From Candidatus Poribacteria bacterium (GTDB lineage: Bacteria; Poribacteria; WGA-4E; WGA-3G): a stretch of DNA of 55,475 nt. Each line of letters starts with the position of its first letter. The first letter of the stretch is position 1. A program made the translations under genes and the position numbers. Below are positions 32,941 to 41,758 of this stretch, piece by piece. The DNA is taken from assembly GCA_003635185.1 (NCBI GenBank), contig PYJA01000042.1, forward strand, positions 1 through 55,475, in the 5' to 3' direction. The notes beneath the pieces are model-generated. The model was not told the origin of the DNA. It did no database searches and saw only the letters and a program-made list of their open reading frames with translations.

Positions 32941-35334
32941 ATGCACCTACCCCTCAAAGAATACCAAGAGCGGACCCTTGAAACGCTGACAAAATATTAT
33001 CGAAAATGCTTGCAATTAAATAATGCCAACACTGCATTCTATGACATAACTCAACGAGCGTACGGCGGTCTTGAGGGTTTGGTCGGTATGCCTTATGTTT
33101 GCCTTCGTCTACCTACAGGTGGCGGCAAAACTCTTGTAGCATGCCATGCTGTCAGTATCACTGCATCTGAACTTTTAAAGACTGATACGCCGCTTGTTCT
33201 CTGGCTAACCCCTTCAAATGCTATCCGTGATCAGACATTCAAAGCGCTTAAGAATCCTGAGCATCCGTATAGAGATGCTTTCACATCTGCAAGGCAAAAA
33301 GTAGAAATCTTCACCGTAAGCGAAGCACTCAGTCTACCCCCGCATATTCTAAACACAAAAACCACGATTATTGTTTCCACGATGCAAGCATTCCGCGTTG
33401 AGGACACTGATGGGCGTAAAGTTTATGAACAGTCTGGCGCACTAATGGGACATTTCACACACCTGTCAGAAGAATCGCTATCAGAAGTAGAAGAGGATGA
33501 AAGTGGCAAACCTATCTATTCACTCGCGAACCTCCTATGCGTTAAACGTCCGCTCGTGATTGTTGATGAAGCACACAATGCGCGGACCGAACTCTCTTTT
33601 GACACACTTTCACGTTTTAACCCTTCAGCAATCATTGAATTCACCGCGACACCAGCTACTATCACAAATCCTTCCAATGTTCTCTACACCGTTTCCGCTG
33701 CAGAACTGCAGGCAGAAGACATGATCAAAATGCCTATCTTGTTAGAAACCATGCCGGATTGGAAACGACTGCTCTCTGCCGCGATAGCGCAACGCAACAC
33801 ACTTGAAGAAGAAGCGAAAAGAGAGCGAGAAGAAACAGGTGAATACATACGGCCTGTTATGCTCATTCAGGCACAGCCAAGACGCAAAGATACAGAAACC
33901 TTGACCGTTGATGTCGTTGAGAAATGTCTGCTTGAAGAACACGAAATTCCTGATGACCAAATAGCACGCGCCACAAGTGAGGACAAAGACCTTGATGACG
34001 TAGACATTGATGATCCAGAATGCCCAATCCGTTACGTTATCACAGTGCAAGCGTTGCGAGAGGGTTGGGATTGTCCATTTGCTTACGTCCTCTGTTCTGT
34101 CGCTGAAATGAGATCCTCAACTGCTGTTGAGCAGATATTAGGTAGAATCATGCGGATGCCAAAGGCACAGCGTAAGAAACAGGAATCACTGAATAGTGCC
34201 TACGCTTTTGTCGCCTCTCGAAACTTTTCGGATGCAGCATTAGCCTTAGTCGATGGTCTCGTTCAAAACGGATTTCAGAAGCAGGCCGCTGCTGAACTTA
34301 TTCGTCCTATAGATACTGAACAAACCACCCTTCCGTTTTTTGAAGGTTTAACACCGCCCGATCCTAAACCGGCCCCTGCTGAACAAGGTGAGCCCTTTAA
34401 AGTTCCTAAGTTAATGGTCCAGCAGAATCAGACCTTCCTTGATTTTGAGGCTTCCCGTTTTTTAGAGACCGTATGGCAGTTGTCCGAATGTGATGCAGAA
34501 CTTACTGAAGAAGAATTTCCATCTGAATTCAATACAGGAGAGCGTGGTGAAATCGGCATTTCCGGTGAAGGTAGAATAGAGATGCGATTTATTGGTACAC
34601 TTCATCAACAGATGACTCTCCTTGCACCGGACAAAAACTGGGATGCAGATCGTCTTGCAGATTGGCTTGACAGAACAATTGAACATTTGGACATTCTACG
34701 TCGCGAATCACTGCCTTTCCTACAGCGGTTAGTAAATCATCTTATTGAAGATCGCGGCATGACAATAGATGTCCTTATCCGCAACAAGTACGCCCTCAAA
34801 GATGCCGCTGCAGCGAAAATTGATAGTCATCGCAAAAAAGTACACCTTGGGGCATACCATAGTCTTCTCTTGCCTGAAAGTGCAACGCCAGTTGTCGTGT
34901 CTCCAGACCATTGCTTCTCTTTTGATCCACACCGCTACCCTTATAACACTCGTTATAAGGGTTCATACCAATTTCAGAAACACTACTATCCCCACATCGG
35001 AGATCTAAAGGACAGGGGTGAAGAATTTGAATGTGCGCAGTTTATTGATAGGTTACCGCAAGTTAAGTATTGGGTACGGAACATCGAACGTCAGCCAGCT
35101 CTTTCTTTCTGGCTCCAGACTTCAACCGATAAATTTTATCCTGATTTTGTATGCCTTTTAACCGATGGACGCTATTTAGTTGTTGAGTCTAAAGGTGATC
35201 ACCTTTGGTCAAACGATGATTCAAAAGAAAAACGCGAGATCGGTGACTTGTGGGAGGCGCGTAGTAACGGTGGATGTCTCTTCGTCATGCCAAAGGGAAC
35301 TGATTTTGAGGCTATCCGCACAAAACTCTCTTAA
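32941..35334 (+). CDS. res: Type III restriction enzyme subunit (Res), helicase-nuclease
   Basis: 797 residues. The SF2 helicase motor shows motif I LPTGGGKTLVACH (60-64), motif II VIVDEAHNA (209-212), EFTATPA and the motif VI-like EQILGRIMRMP. The nuclease is C-terminal: FYPDFVCLL (732-736) and YLVVESKGDHLW (749-751) form the PD-(D/E)xK site. With Mod it cleaves DNA after ATP-driven sliding. At 797 residues it is shorter than EcoP1I/EcoP15I Res (about 970). No Shine-Dalgarno is visible before the ATG, so expression may depend on read-through from the toxin gene 30 bp upstream. The 3' end is followed by hairpin repeats. Confidence 0.88.
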   Translation: MHLPLKEYQERTLETLTKYYRKCLQLNNANTAFYDITQRAYGGLEGLVGMPYVCLRLPTGGGKTLVACHAVSITASELLKTDTPLVLWLTPSNAIRDQTFKALKNPEHPYRDAFTSARQKVEIFTVSEALSLPPHILNTKTTIIVSTMQAFRVEDTDGRKVYEQSGALMGHFTHLSEESLSEVEEDESGKPIYSLANLLCVKRPLVIVDEAHNARTELSFDTLSRFNPSAIIEFTATPATITNPSNVLYTVSAAELQAEDMIKMPILLETMPDWKRLLSAAIAQRNTLEEEAKREREETGEYIRPVMLIQAQPRRKDTETLTVDVVEKCLLEEHEIPDDQIARATSEDKDLDDVDIDDPECPIRYVITVQALREGWDCPFAYVLCSVAEMRSSTAVEQILGRIMRMPKAQRKKQESLNSAYAFVASRNFSDAALALVDGLVQNGFQKQAAAELIRPIDTEQTTLPFFEGLTPPDPKPAPAEQGEPFKVPKLMVQQNQTFLDFEASRFLETVWQLSECDAELTEEEFPSEFNTGERGEIGISGEGRIEMRFIGTLHQQMTLLAPDKNWDADRLADWLDRTIEHLDILRRESLPFLQRLVNHLIEDRGMTIDVLIRNKYALKDAAAAKIDSHRKKVHLGAYHSLLLPESATPVVVSPDHCFSFDPHRYPYNTRYKGSYQFQKHYYPHIGDLKDRGEEFECAQFIDRLPQVKYWVRNIERQPALSFWLQTSTDKFYPDFVCLLTDGRYLVVESKGDHLWSNDDSKEKREIGDLWEARSNGGCLFVMPKGTDFEAIRTKLS

Positions 35335-35357
35335 ATTTATACATAAGTTGCCACATA

Positions 35358-35413
35358 GTAGCACAATCTGTTAGATTGTGCATGTGAGAACGCAAACTAA
35401 CAGTTTGCGCTAC
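35358..35413. repeat. GTAGCA-type hairpin element after res
   Basis: GTAGCACAATCTGTTAG...TTGTGC is followed by CGCAAACTAACAGTTTGCGC and TAC, giving an imperfect 56-bp hairpin. It matches the inner hairpin of the MITEs, without recognisable TATAGT ends. A second inverted repeat with GGGTTA and TAACCC arms follows at 35456-35492 and may end transcription from both sides. Confidence 0.5.
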
Positions 35414-35504
35414 GGAATCTTGTGAAAAAGGCAACTCCTTTTTTCTCAAATTAACGGGTTAGCCCACAATTAAAGCAGAGAATTGTGAGTTAACCCTCTT
35501 CAGT

Positions 35505-35873
35505 CTAATTGTCTTTCCATATCCATCGCGTCACCTTAGAGAAAAACGGACGACGCTTTGCTACAAAACGGTAGACTGCTTCAGACAAAGGCGCGAATCC
35601 CGGAAGAGTATAGTAACACCAAAGAAGGAAACGGTTATTTAGAGCACGTAAGACTGCCACCGCACCAGAAAAAACTTGTCCGTTTTCTAATATAAACTGC
35701 ACGGAAGATTGGAAAGCTGAAAGTGGAATCTCTGGAAATTGCGGAGCCACTTCTTGATAGGGAGCATAATCTATACGATCTTTCGTGATATGGCGCCACC
35801 GAGCAATCCAATATCGGCAAAAATCGCAGTCGTTATCGTATACAAGAAGCGGTTTGCTAACTTGTGATTGCAT
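35505..35873 (-). CDS. DCC-family thiol-disulfide oxidoreductase-like protein (DUF393)
   Basis: 122 residues from the ATG at 35873. The defining motif is VYDNDCDFCRYWIARWR near the N terminus: Asp-Cys-x-x-Cys preceded by Y-D, followed by a thioredoxin-like layout with aromatic-rich helices (LLWCYYTLPGFAPLSEAVYRFVA). The family is presumed to do thiol redox chemistry, but no reaction is established. The frame is open further upstream inside the aminotransferase gene; the chosen start, 13 bp after that stop, gives the normal family length. Confidence 0.75.
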   Translation of the reverse strand: MQSQVSKPLLVYDNDCDFCRYWIARWRHITKDRIDYAPYQEVAPQFPEIPLSAFQSSVQFILENGQVFSGAVAVLRALNNRFLLWCYYTLPGFAPLSEAVYRFVAKRRPFFSKVTRWIWKDN

Positions 35874-35886
35874 CTGTATAGAGGGA

Positions 35887-37116
35887 TCAGTTCCATGCCC
35901 GATGAATTTTGGATATTGCATCGACCACTTGGTCCATATCCGATTCAGAACTGAGGAGAAGATTTTGGAAGAGCCACACGCTCTGTTCACAAACTAATTC
36001 AGCATTTGGACACGGTAATGAACGGACAAGGTGCGGATATTTCTGAGCGACGTGTGCCATGCCGGGTTCCTCCGAAAGCGGCGAACGATAACCGATAGAA
36101 CACGGTATTCCTTCTGCTGACAATGCATTGACAAATTCCTGTCGAGATTTTCCACCGAAACCTGCTGGATTATACTTCATGCAGTACAGGTGATACCCAT
36201 GTTTCGTAACCCACGTAGCAAGTCTGGGAGGTGTGATACCGGGTATCGTTTCCAACGCGTTGGAAAGGTAGGCAGCATTTCGATTCCTGAGGTCTGTTTG
36301 TGCTTCCAGAAGTTCCAATCTCACCGACAGTATCGCAGCAAGATATTCAGAGGGGCGATAATTCCAACCGAGTCGAGGGTATTCCCATCTTGCCCCACCG
36401 GGCGCACGCCCCACATTCATAAAGGCACAAACCCGGTCGTGAATGTCTTTGTCGTTTGTGGTAACCATGCCACCTTCACCCGAAGTAAGGTTTTTGGATG
36501 CTTGAAAACTAAACGCCCCAACATCGCTAAGGTTACCAACCTTTTTTGTCTGGTATTCGGCACCGTGTGCTTGCGCACAATCTTCAATAATCTTGAGTTG
36601 ATGCCGCTTCGCAATTTCTTGTAATGCCCCCATATCAACAGGATGTCCACCGAGGTGTACAGGAAGAATCGCGCGGGTTTCTGGACTAATCGCAGCCTCC
36701 ACTGCTTTAGTATCAATCGTAAACGTATCAGGGCAAACATCTACAAACGCTACGGTGCATCTACGTTCTAAGACTGCACTTGCAGTCGCTACGAATGTAT
36801 AGTTCGGGACGATGACTTCTCCTCCATCACTGAACCCGTCAAGGTCAAGTGCGCCTGCTAAAGCAGCACTAATAGAATCCGTCCCGTGTGGCATGAAAAG
36901 GGCGTAATTTGTGCCAGAATATTGGGCATACTGTTCACAAAAACGCGGTATCATTGCGCCACCGCTGCCTTCGCTACCACTCATATACACATCACGAAGC
37001 AGTGGCTCAATCTTAGATTCCCATTCATTAGATGCCCGTATCGGCCAGGACGTCCACGGGTGCGTTTTTATATTGCGTACAGGCTCACCGCCTGAAATTG
37101 CTAATTGGTTGGACAT
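35887..37116 (-). CDS. DegT/DnrJ/EryC1/StrS-family aminotransferase
   Basis: 409 residues. The PLP lysine is in GAFSFQASKNLTSGEGGMV; other family marks are NGTD-like HGTDSISAALAGAL, VIVPNYTFVATASAVL, PVHLGGHPVDM and EDCAQAHGAEY. These enzymes transfer an amino group to keto-sugars in nucleotide-sugar and glycan pathways, though members with GGEPVR at the N terminus also include non-sugar types. GGAG is ahead of the ATG. The DCC-family gene follows after 13 bp, so the two form an operon. The substrate is not assignable. Confidence 0.85.
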   Translation of the reverse strand: MSNQLAISGGEPVRNIKTHPWTSWPIRASNEWESKIEPLLRDVYMSGSEGSGGAMIPRFCEQYAQYSGTNYALFMPHGTDSISAALAGALDLDGFSDGGEVIVPNYTFVATASAVLERRCTVAFVDVCPDTFTIDTKAVEAAISPETRAILPVHLGGHPVDMGALQEIAKRHQLKIIEDCAQAHGAEYQTKKVGNLSDVGAFSFQASKNLTSGEGGMVTTNDKDIHDRVCAFMNVGRAPGGARWEYPRLGWNYRPSEYLAAILSVRLELLEAQTDLRNRNAAYLSNALETIPGITPPRLATWVTKHGYHLYCMKYNPAGFGGKSRQEFVNALSAEGIPCSIGYRSPLSEEPGMAHVAQKYPHLVRSLPCPNAELVCEQSVWLFQNLLLSSESDMDQVVDAISKIHRAWN

Positions 37117-37250
37117 GTAAAACTCCGATTTCTCATCTTCATCTGTTGCCTAAGGTATTATACAAACCCAAGTTGCTACGGACAAGTTTTTAGACATGCA
37201 GACACTTTTTTAATCTAAAATAGTACATTATTTGCAAGAGTTTTGTAGCA

Positions 37251-37416
37251 TATAGTAGATTTTAGAATTACCTGAACACTTTGCTTTGATCTATGCGTTC
37301 AGCAAACCTAACGGACTGCGGGTATTGTAGCATAACCTGTTAGGTTGTGCTACGTTTCTGCACAACCTAACAGGTTATGCTACAGAAATGTCTAAGTAAT
37401 TATATGTTTTACTATA
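37251..37416. mobile_element. TATAGT-type MITE, 166 bp
   Basis: The left end TATAGTAGATTTTAGAATTA and right end TAATTATATGTTTTACTATA are imperfect inverses. The interior hairpin is almost perfect: GTAGCATAACCTGTTAGGTT against AACCTAACAGGTTATGCTAC at 37327-37383. There is no coding capacity. Confidence 0.65.
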
Positions 37417-37448
37417 ATCTGTTAGTTTGCACACTTGCAGGCACAATC

Positions 37449-37604
37449 TATAGTAAAACGGACAATTAATGGGACACTTCTGTACCGCAATCTGCCAGAT
37501 TGCGGTTTGGGCATCAAACTGGCAGTTTATGCTACCCCTTCTATTGTCCATTATGTTCCATAATAGGTTATCAAAGTGCCCCAATAATTTCAAAGTTCAC
37601 TATA
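37449..37604. mobile_element. TATAGT-type MITE nested inside another hairpin repeat, 156 bp
   Basis: It starts TATAGTAAAACGGACAATTA and ends AATTTCAAAGTTCACTATA. Removing it with one TA restores a hairpin of the type seen at 35358: the flanks TCTGTTAGTTTGCACA...GCACAATC-TA and TA-ACAGACTGTGCTAC rejoin in register. This shows a TA target duplication and a nested insertion. Inside is the usual inverted repeat, built here on CCGCAATCTGCCAGATTGCGG. Confidence 0.65.
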
Positions 37605-37620
37605 ACAGACTGTGCTACAA

Positions 37621-38403
37621 TTACCTATCGGTTGGAATTATGTTCCCCTCTTCATCTATATATACTACCTCCCATCCTTCTGGTTCTAAACCTTTTTCCA
37701 ATAGGGCGGTTTTCTGTTCGTCAGAGAGTCTCGGTCCGATAACCGATGTAATTTCTCCATTTTTCCCTTCTGTTATGGAACTGATCATGCTACGAATCAG
37801 GAATCCCGTTTTGGTTTTCTGTATATACATCCTCCCTGGAATACTGGGTAATGGTTTACCACCTATCACTATCCAGTCATTTACTTCTGGATCGGTTTGC
37901 TGTGCTGTACTGATAAGTTCATGCTCAATTCGATGGTTTAATAATAGCAAATCGATATGTTTATCTTTCGCAATATGAAAATTTTCTCCTTGGTGAAATT
38001 CTTGCATCATGAGTTTCGAACGTAAATTGAGCAACCTATCATAATCCTCAAATTTTTCTATTTTGAAACCTTTATTGATAAGTATTTCAAGCCAAGCATT
38101 CCGTGGATATTCAGCATCCATATCTTTTAGTGTAATCTCAATTTTGAGTTTTTCACCCAACTTTATTTCTCGAACAGTAGCCCACTTTCCATTTGCTGCC
38201 TGAGAAGTGTATCTGGCATCAAACGCTTTCATAAGTGCTTCAACGGTTTGAGGACCGGTATAATTATCTGTTTTTACATCATCCAGAGATGTATTCAGAC
38301 CATCAAAAAATTTATTCAAACCCTCAAAAAACGTTGATTCACAGCCAAGAAGGGTAATTCCGAAAATGAATAAAAGCAGAATAACTAAAACCGCAGGTTT
38401 CAT
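37621..38403 (-). CDS. Hypothetical lipoprotein with SecD-like arrangement
   Basis: 260 residues from the ATG at 38403, which has AGGAG ahead. Signal peptide MKPAVLVILLLFIFGITLLGC ends in a good lipobox (Cys21). The mature part is mixed alpha/beta with segments EIKLGEKLKIEITLKDMDAE, GFLIRSMISSITEGKNGEI and GKPLPSIPGRMYIQKTKTG; no family is recognised with confidence, and the SecD-like impression is weak. Probably anchored in the envelope. It lies alone between MITE copies and a divergent lipoprotein gene. Confidence 0.6.
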   Translation of the reverse strand: MKPAVLVILLLFIFGITLLGCESTFFEGLNKFFDGLNTSLDDVKTDNYTGPQTVEALMKAFDARYTSQAANGKWATVREIKLGEKLKIEITLKDMDAEYPRNAWLEILINKGFKIEKFEDYDRLLNLRSKLMMQEFHQGENFHIAKDKHIDLLLLNHRIEHELISTAQQTDPEVNDWIVIGGKPLPSIPGRMYIQKTKTGFLIRSMISSITEGKNGEITSVIGPRLSDEQKTALLEKGLEPEGWEVVYIDEEGNIIPTDR

Positions 38404-38575
38404 GGATATACTCCTATCATTTGTAATTGTAGAATCTCTTTGTGTTGAGGTATCAAAATACATTCAGTCTGAAACTACGTAACTCCTGTAACGTTTGACA
38501 GGTTTAATCATAATTCGCTATTGTGTACCCCATAGCCTATCCTAATATAGAAATTATTGCAAGAAAAAAGACTAT

Positions 38576-38604
38576 TTGACAATTGCAGAATTAAGATGTA
38601 CAAT
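38576..38604 (+). promoter_or_regulatory. Promoter for the Cache-domain lipoprotein
   Basis: TTGACA at 38576-38581 and TACAAT at 38599-38604 are 17 bp apart, about 60 bp ahead of the TTG start codon. Confidence 0.65.
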
Positions 38605-38663
38605 TTAAAGTATAAACACTTTTATAGCAATAAATCGCTTCTAACAAATAAGGAGTTAAAAAA

Positions 38664-39200
38664 TTGAAGAATTTTTTGATAATGCTGCTTATGTTAGGAT
38701 TTGCAGCTATTAGCATTACCGGGTGTGAAAAGAAAATGGTAGATTCCATGATGGATGTTGCTAAACCATCAGAGACACCAACAAAGGATAATCCCGAGGC
38801 GTATACAGTTGCCTTAGTACAAGCAGCGATTGATCTCTACAAAACAGGAGGTGTCGATGCAGTTGCAGCTTATCACAACGACCCTGCAAATATTGATGGA
38901 CAATGGTATGTGTTCATTACTGATAAAGACGACATTTTTGTCGCACACGCGCCAAGACCAGATCTCATAGGCACAGATCTTAAGGATGTTAAATGGATTG
39001 CTGAAGATGTTGAACGTCATGATGGATCGACTTTGGGTGCAAAAATCGCTCAGGCAACAGAGGCAGGACTATGGATTGAATACTTGTGGCCCAATCCAGA
39101 AAGCGGCGCAAATGAACAAAAACGCACTTGGGCAATCCGATATGACGGATACCTCTTCGGTTCCGGGTATTACGTGCCGATAGTGAAGGATTCTGAATAA
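38664..39200 (+). CDS. Lipoprotein with single Cache-like sensor domain
   Basis: 178 residues starting at TTG, supported by AAGGAG 8 nt upstream and a signal peptide that begins exactly there. Lipobox SITGC (Cys21). Residues about 48-170 look like a Cache domain: a long helix ALVQAAIDLYKTGGVDAVAAY, then DGQWYVFITDKDDIFVAHAP, DLIGTDLKDV and TWAIRYDGYLFGSGYYV. Cache domains bind small ligands outside the membrane, usually in chemoreceptors and kinases. As a free lipoprotein it would be a ligand-binding partner. It is monocistronic, with its own promoter and terminator. Confidence 0.75.
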   Translation: MKNFLIMLLMLGFAAISITGCEKKMVDSMMDVAKPSETPTKDNPEAYTVALVQAAIDLYKTGGVDAVAAYHNDPANIDGQWYVFITDKDDIFVAHAPRPDLIGTDLKDVKWIAEDVERHDGSTLGAKIAQATEAGLWIEYLWPNPESGANEQKRTWAIRYDGYLFGSGYYVPIVKDSE

Positions 39201-39238
39201 CAATCCTGTGAAGGGATAGAAAATTAAAATTCGATTAC

Positions 39239-39262
39239 GGCGAGGTATTTCCTCGCCATTTC
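39239..39262 (+). terminator. Hairpin terminator after the Cache lipoprotein
   Basis: GGCGAGG and CCTCGCC form a perfect 7-bp stem around TATTT, followed by ATTTC. The T-tract is short. Confidence 0.55.
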
Positions 39263-39313
39263 ACATAAATTACCATCTAAACTGTTAGGGCACTCTTCTG
39301 CACCAATAACCTC

Positions 39314-40384
39314 TCATTGTTTCCCGCCAATAAGAGCACGTATCGCATCCACTGCCTTTTCCGTATCTTGGAGTGGGATGCTTGAATTATGACTTGATGC
39401 CAATGCTTCGTCAATCTGCTGTGATAACGCATCCAATGCACACTGACTCACAATTAAATGTTGTTCCATATACGCATAGACTTTATACCGCTTCGGTTGT
39501 CTCCGTTTTTTTTGTGAAAGTGAGAGAACGATAACCTTACGTCCACTACTCGCCGCCTCACATACCATCGAAAAACTATCGGCAGTGACAATAAGCAGAT
39601 CGCTTAAGGCAAGAATGGCTTGATAGGGGTCATCAAGTTCTGAAGGTGTATCAGGTTCAATAAAAAATGGACACCAGTCTGCATGCGCCAGTTGTGATTT
39701 CAAATGCGCCGTTACATCTGATGGTGTTCGACGAGAGGTAGTCACCAATATCTGAATGTTTATTTTCTTAGCAATTGCCTTGCAAATTTCACTCAAACGC
39801 TCAGCGTCTTCTATCGTGATAGTCTCGTGCCGATCTGTTCCACCGATAAGTATACCGATGCGCGGGCAGTCCGACAGATTGAGTTTTTGTTCTAACTGTG
39901 TTCGCTCGGTATTTAGTGTCTCTGGAGATATGGGGTTTGGCACACCGATCGTTTTGCAGACATTCTCTCTGCCTTTAGCACTCTCCCACGAAAGCATCGG
40001 CAGAATGGCAAGGTCAAAATGACGGATGCCTACAGGCGAAGGTCTACGACAAGTGACCGTTTTGGCACTGAGAATTTTACCAAGGAGTAAATTAACTGCA
40101 GCTACGGATGATCCCGTTGAAAGAACTACGTCAACATCTTGTATTTTTAAAATTGCGTTGTATGCGGATGTGGTGAGGCTTGACCGAAGGAGCGTGTGGA
40201 TAAACGAAGTTGGTAAAGGCATGCCTCCGAAAATACACATAAAAACCCGTAACAAGTTATCGCGCCATTTAGAACGGAATTGTATCTCAAGCCATTCTTT
40301 ATGGCATTCAGGCATTTTTTGGACAATCCCCAAAGATTGTTTGTAATGTCCAGGCTTTTTGTCACTTAAGATAACAACCTTCAT
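39314..40384 (-). CDS. ELM1/GtrOC1-family putative glycosyltransferase
   Basis: 356 residues. LSDKKPGHYKQSLGIVQ at the N terminus, VLSTGSSVAAVNLLLGK, GILIGGTDRHETI, LVTTSRRTPSDV and LIVTADSFSMVCEAASSGRKVIVLSL are typical of the ELM1/DUF1022 family, which has a GT-B-like fold and includes predicted nucleotide-sugar transferases acting on surface glycans. Acceptor and donor are unknown. Its start overlaps the stop of the upstream lipoprotein gene by 4 bp, so the two are coupled. Confidence 0.8.
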   Translation of the reverse strand: MKVVILSDKKPGHYKQSLGIVQKMPECHKEWLEIQFRSKWRDNLLRVFMCIFGGMPLPTSFIHTLLRSSLTTSAYNAILKIQDVDVVLSTGSSVAAVNLLLGKILSAKTVTCRRPSPVGIRHFDLAILPMLSWESAKGRENVCKTIGVPNPISPETLNTERTQLEQKLNLSDCPRIGILIGGTDRHETITIEDAERLSEICKAIAKKINIQILVTTSRRTPSDVTAHLKSQLAHADWCPFFIEPDTPSELDDPYQAILALSDLLIVTADSFSMVCEAASSGRKVIVLSLSQKKRRQPKRYKVYAYMEQHLIVSQCALDALSQQIDEALASSHNSSIPLQDTEKAVDAIRALIGGKQ

Positions 40385-41115
40385 TTTAATTTATGTTCAA
40401 TTAACTCCGTAGCACCGCGTTCATCTTCGATTCTGACTATACCAACGTGCGGAACAAACCAAATTGTTTGATCGCGTATAGTTAACTCATCATGAGATAA
40501 AACGGTCTGGGCAATTTCTGTTTTATATTTCAGTTGATATGTGTTCTCAAACTTTCCTGCAAGTGTTTCAATGGCTCCTTCACTAACTACTTCGCCCCTA
40601 ATAATGAAATATACCTCAAAAGGAATTTGAAGGAGAGTCAGGTTTTGTAGCGTAATGTTTCCATTGACTTTTAGATTGAGAACCTCCCACTGGGAATCGG
40701 AGGTTAAAGGTATTTGAAAGAAAAGGAGTTCCGGAGACGAAATTGGCTCAAGTGCCACATCTACTTCTAAACCCTCAAAATCATCTTTTACTAAAGTAAG
40801 AAGTTCAATTTGAATATAGCGATCTATCTTTTCAGTAACCCCGAAAAAGATTTTGTTTTGGGCAACGCGGAAGGATGTCGGTTTTAGGAAATCAATTTCT
40901 GCTTCAGAAACCAGAGGGATATAGGTAAAGGCTTGAGAGTCGTTCCCGTCTGTAATTTCTCGTGTCCATTCGGATCCGTCAATGTTTCGATAGACCCACC
41001 TGCTTCCGACTGCATCGGGGAAGTAGTTCGGTTTTGTTTCTGCAGGTTCCGGTATTTCATCAGAACCGCAGGCAGATAATATCACAATGCTGCAGAGGGT
41101 AAGAAGAAACCTCAT
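40381..41115 (-). CDS. Hypothetical lipoprotein
   Basis: 244 residues. Signal peptide MRFLLTLCSIVILSAC with lipobox LSAC (Cys16), then FPDAVGSRWVYRNIDGSEWT and a beta-rich body ending FVPHVGIVRIEDERGATELI. The pattern of Y-F-P-x-x-x-G-S-x-W-x-Y near the N terminus, and a closing G-I-V-R/K near the C terminus, is common in secreted bacterial lipoproteins of unknown role. It is the first gene of a two-gene operon with the ELM1-family gene. Confidence 0.7.
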   Translation of the reverse strand: MRFLLTLCSIVILSACGSDEIPEPAETKPNYFPDAVGSRWVYRNIDGSEWTREITDGNDSQAFTYIPLVSEAEIDFLKPTSFRVAQNKIFFGVTEKIDRYIQIELLTLVKDDFEGLEVDVALEPISSPELLFFQIPLTSDSQWEVLNLKVNGNITLQNLTLLQIPFEVYFIIRGEVVSEGAIETLAGKFENTYQLKYKTEIAQTVLSHDELTIRDQTIWFVPHVGIVRIEDERGATELIEHKLK

Positions 41116-41184
41116 TTTACTCCTTTCAGCATTCTACTGTCCATTTATAGTCCAACCTATAATCAATGGGACACTTCTGTAGCA

Positions 41185-41758
41185 TAAACTTTCGCAATGA
41201 GTAGTTGTGGGCTTATCTTGTTTTCTGTGAAGATTTTTTATTTGTTTGTTGACTTGAGTTAGTTTTTTTTTTTGGAGGTTAAGTTTAATGTGGAATTGAG
41301 TTTTATCTTAGGGGGGTGTTAGGTATTTTATGATTAGGAATACGAGTGCTGCTATTTTGATTCCAAAGCCTAACATAGATCCTATAATCCATTTAAGTTG
41401 TGAGTTAAATTTGTCATTTATTTCAGCTTTTATAGATTCCATTTCGGTTCTAACAGATTCTATTTTTTCGGCAAGTTCTCCGCGAACAGATTCTATTTTA
41501 GAATCAAGTTTGCCGTGATCTTCTTCATTTTTGATAAATAGATTTTTAATTTCGCCTAATTCTTTTAGTATGTGTTCTTGAAATTTTTCTTGTGTCATCC
41601 TTATCTCCATTTATTTGATTTTTCATACTTTATTATACAATTATACACGTATAATACCAAATTGTTCCCTAAAAATCAACTCAAACCACCAAACAAACAG
41701 AAAAAATATTTTTCACACTAAGCGAGATAAGCCCAAATCTACTCATTGCGTAAACTTT
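41185..41758. mobile_element. 558-bp mobile cassette with long terminal inverted repeats and 8-bp target duplication
   Basis: The element spans 41193-41750. Both ends begin CGCAATGAGTAG, continue with TGGGCTTATCT, and remain similar for about 70 bp as inverted repeats. The direct repeat TAAACTTT flanks it at 41185-41192 and 41751-41758. It encodes no transposase; its only gene is the coiled-coil membrane protein at 41308-41598. It is therefore a non-autonomous transposable cassette with a passenger gene, inserted in the hairpin of a MITE. Confidence 0.75.
41308..41598 (-). CDS. Small coiled-coil protein with C-terminal membrane helix
   Basis: 96 residues from the ATG at 41598, preferred because GGAG lies 6 nt upstream (a start four codons earlier overlaps it). 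Residues about 1-65 are a heptad-rich coiled coil (KELGEIKNLFIKNEEDHGKL, SVRGELAEKIESVRTEMESI). A transmembrane helix follows at about 70-90 (WIIGSMLGFGIKIAALVFLI) with a short cytoplasmic-style tail. Similar DUF1640-like proteins are widespread and poorly understood. It is the only gene in the 558-bp cassette, so it moves as its passenger. Confidence 0.7.
   Translation of the reverse strand: MTQEKFQEHILKELGEIKNLFIKNEEDHGKLDSKIESVRGELAEKIESVRTEMESIKAEINDKFNSQLKWIIGSMLGFGIKIAALVFLIIKYLTPP

Noticed and set aside
37669-37978. Plus-strand frame opposite the lipoprotein
   Set aside because: Composition is unlike its neighbours, and it is fully antisense to a lipoprotein gene with AGGAG and a lipobox.
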